DNA of 64,000 nt from Dromaius novaehollandiae (taxonomy: Eukaryota; Chordata; Aves; Casuariiformes; Dromaiidae): NCBI RefSeq assembly GCF_036370855.1, contig NC_088099.1, positions 151,299,517-151,363,516 on the forward strand. Direction: 5' to 3'. Position numbers and translations under genes: made by a program. Below are positions 61,573 to 64,000 of this stretch, one piece after another. The notes below the pieces were generated by a model. The model worked only from the letters and a program-made list of their open reading frames with translations. It was not told the DNA's origin and searched no databases. Position 1 is the first letter of the stretch. Each line of letters begins with the position of its first letter.

Positions 61573-64000
61573 AAGACAACACAATATAAGACTCTAAGAC
61601 ACGCCAGCCACCCAAAGAGAAGGTGCCATCAAACTATCTAAGGATATAGCTGCCACCCCCTCATTGTGATTCAATCCCTTCCAGAAGTGTGTGGGATCCT
61701 CTGCATGATTACTGCTTTCACCTTGCTTTCATTTCCTGTAAAAGCTGAGTTCCCATTAGACAAAAACATGTAGTGTTAAACACAGATAAAGAATACTTGC
61801 TGAACTACAAAACAGACAGTCTTTAACAATAGGAGCAGCATCACGGAAAGTCGTGTGACATCCAAAGCCATAATTACAGATTGACAAATCTTCTGAAATA
61901 AGAGCCTGAATGTCATGTATCTTTATCTAATCCCAAGTAGATACAGTTACAGTTTAGGAGAAAAAATACCAGTCCTAGTACCCAGATAATGTAATTGAAA
62001 GTTTAAAATAAACAATTACAAAATAAAGGGAAAAGTTAACCTTTGCATGAAGCACTGAACTGAAGGTCTGTGGTGCTCACCATTCAGCCTGAACTCTGGC
62101 CTTGTAGAAGGTTAACTGGAAGGTTTCTTATACTCAGGTTTCACAATTCATTGTTGAGCATTTTGCGGATCAAAGGAGCACTCCACCAAATTGAACTAAT
62201 CAGGGAAAAACACATTTAGAAATGTCTAAATGCAATCCATCAGAAGGCAACCAACCCACACCTTAATTTTCATGATGATCATAATTTTTTGGAAGCTGTT
62301 CTGGATGCCACTGCAGGTTTTGAACTATGAAATAATCTGATTCCTTATTCTAATAATTAAAAACGCTCAGTGATTCCTCTGGCATGCATTCTAGGAGAGG
62401 TTAGCAGATATATCTATTTTGATGATGGTGGCTTTACATTCTATTCGAAGAGTAGTTTTGGCTGTCAGAAAATATCCCATAATTGCCCATGAAAAATTTC
62501 AATGCTGCTGTAAAACCAGAAGCATCGGTAAGAACACCAAGACACCTACACACAGTGCAATGGCATATACTTCAACCACTGCATGTTTTCACATATGTCA
62601 TGGCTGAAGTGCAGCTGTTTGAACATTAGCCATTTATCTATAGCTGCTTAATGATAATAGTATAAATTACACCAGTTAAAAAAAAATACAGACTTTCAAG
62701 TTAACAGAAACTCAGCTTGAGAAATTTGTGCCTTGAAGGACATTAGGGGGAAAGGTATTGGGTTATGGGACTGTACATGGAGTTGTCTGATGGATGAGCC
62801 TGAGGACACATCAGATCACGCATAGACAGATACAGAGTAGTAGGTTGCTGCTAGGGAATTTTCTTTCTGCTGATTGCTTTATTTTTTCTCTGTTGCAAAT
62901 GCCATGCTCTAGGCTGCTTTTAGTTTCAGGTGCCATGTGAGGGAACATGAGGCAGAGGCCCTGCAAAGCTCCTGCTTAGTTTGATATTTGCCAAATCTGC
63001 AAATTGTGTGAATGTAGCTAGACATTTAGCTACTTCCTTCTCTCTACAAATCCCCCCTGAATTTAGACCTGTATACTTTTTTTACATTTGCTCAATTAAA
63101 ATCAACTTTATGCTCAGTGCTGAGAAACTAGTGAAGGCTTGTTGCTCTTATGCCCATACTTAGTCTTGATGTAATTGTCTTTCAGAAAACTACATCTATT
63201 GCATGTGGCTGAGTATACTGAAGCTTCAGGGTACCTTTTAAAAATGCTGACCCTCTACTTAACTCTGCTTGTGCTCTTCTAGTTTAATGTGCTTAGATAC
63301 CTGTAGCCATCTGGAGAAGTGAATGTGATTAAATGCTGTTTCATTGTAAAATTATACAGTTCTCTTGGAGCACTTAAAAAGCAGCTTGAACTAACTGAAG
63401 TCTGTGTTAATGTGGCCATATTAATTACAGGAGAATGAATTAGTATTGAAGGTATTATTATTATTCACACTTTAAAAGTGTTCTTTGATATAGTATGGAC
63501 TTTCTAATAGTTGCATGATAATGATATATTTCTATTGCATTTGTAGTTTATCCTATTCATCCGTATATGATCTATAACTCACCTTTGGGAATGGGTAAAT
63601 AATTTCTCCTGGGAACAACAAAGATGGTTGGGGCCAAGTCTTTTCTTCTGAGGTATCCTCAACTCCCTTGTTTGGGACAAACCAGAGCACAGCACGTACA
63701 AGGCATGTAGAACTGGGTTTAAGTAGCACTTAGCAGCAAAATAAGGCACTGAAAATTGAGGTCAGTTACAGTGCTTTTTGCTTTGATTCTCTGGGTGTCT
63801 TTACCACTGATTTTCCCATAAGATTTTGTGCATGTAGTTTGGGTAATGGGTAAAAGCAATTCTCCTATATGCCATGTAGCATTCTCTCTAATGCAACTCA
63901 TTAGTCCACTGTGCAGAACAATGATAGCTCAACCAGGTTGATATTTTTAAAGCTAATGAGCCACTGATTAGTATCTGACTGACTGAAGCTAACAAGATAC
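61573..64000. other. AT-rich unique DNA, no gene seen
   Basis: No further exon, repeat or RNA gene is supported up to the window edge. If the candidate gene at 61.4 kb is real, this would be its intron. Confidence 0.45.

Noticed and set aside
1..64000. CRISPR array, prokaryotic operon or phage content
   Set aside because: No regularly spaced repeats, no dense coding and no ribosome-binding-site pattern; composition and LINE relics are vertebrate.

Overview
The window looks like a gene-poor, AT-rich stretch of a sauropsid genome, most likely a bird (turtle or crocodilian are the alternatives). The main evidence is a set of decayed CR1/L3-clade LINE fragments whose antisense text is typical of archosaurs and turtles. 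Two of them still encode recognisable reverse-transcriptase C-terminal motifs on the minus strand (LEYCMQFSSPHLKKDI at 6395-6442; an equivalent at 40342-40524). I see no Alu, L1 or rodent B-element sequence. Other repeats are an old tRNA-derived SINE carrying a nested palindromic element, several MITE-like palindromes, possible ERV LTR fragments and simple repeats.

No complete protein-coding gene was found. The long open frames are short, unrelated to families I recognise, or lie in LINE relics or GC-rich islands. No tRNA, rRNA, snRNA or CRISPR array is seen.

Layout: 1-5.8 kb unique AT-rich DNA; 5.8-7.35 kb CR1 relic; 8.3-8.4 kb small CpG cluster; 8.4-14.1 kb unique; 14.15-14.64 kb L3/CR1 relic; 14.6-20 kb unique with one exon-like segment near 18.6 kb; 20.0-20.5 kb GC-rich island; 20.5-24.1 kb unique with a TAATTA cluster; 24.1-26.0 kb long CR1/L3 relic; 28.7-30.9 kb two LTR-like pieces; 32.2-32.6 kb second exon-like segment; 40.3-40.9 kb CR1/L3 relic; 50.9-51.4 kb a retroelement-leader-like segment ending in A27; 52.6-52.9 kb SINE with nested palindrome; 57.9-58.6 kb two large palindromes; 60.2-61.6 kb CpG cluster, GC-rich block and a short exon-like reading frame with a membrane anchor.

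The most interesting region is 60.2-61.6 kb. A CpG-rich segment ends at a good splice donor (60511). It is followed about 0.9 kb later by a splice acceptor, an ATG in fair context, a signal-anchor-like peptide and a second donor (61567). Together these could be the 5' end of a plus-strand gene continuing beyond the right edge. This is inference; no homologue was recognised.
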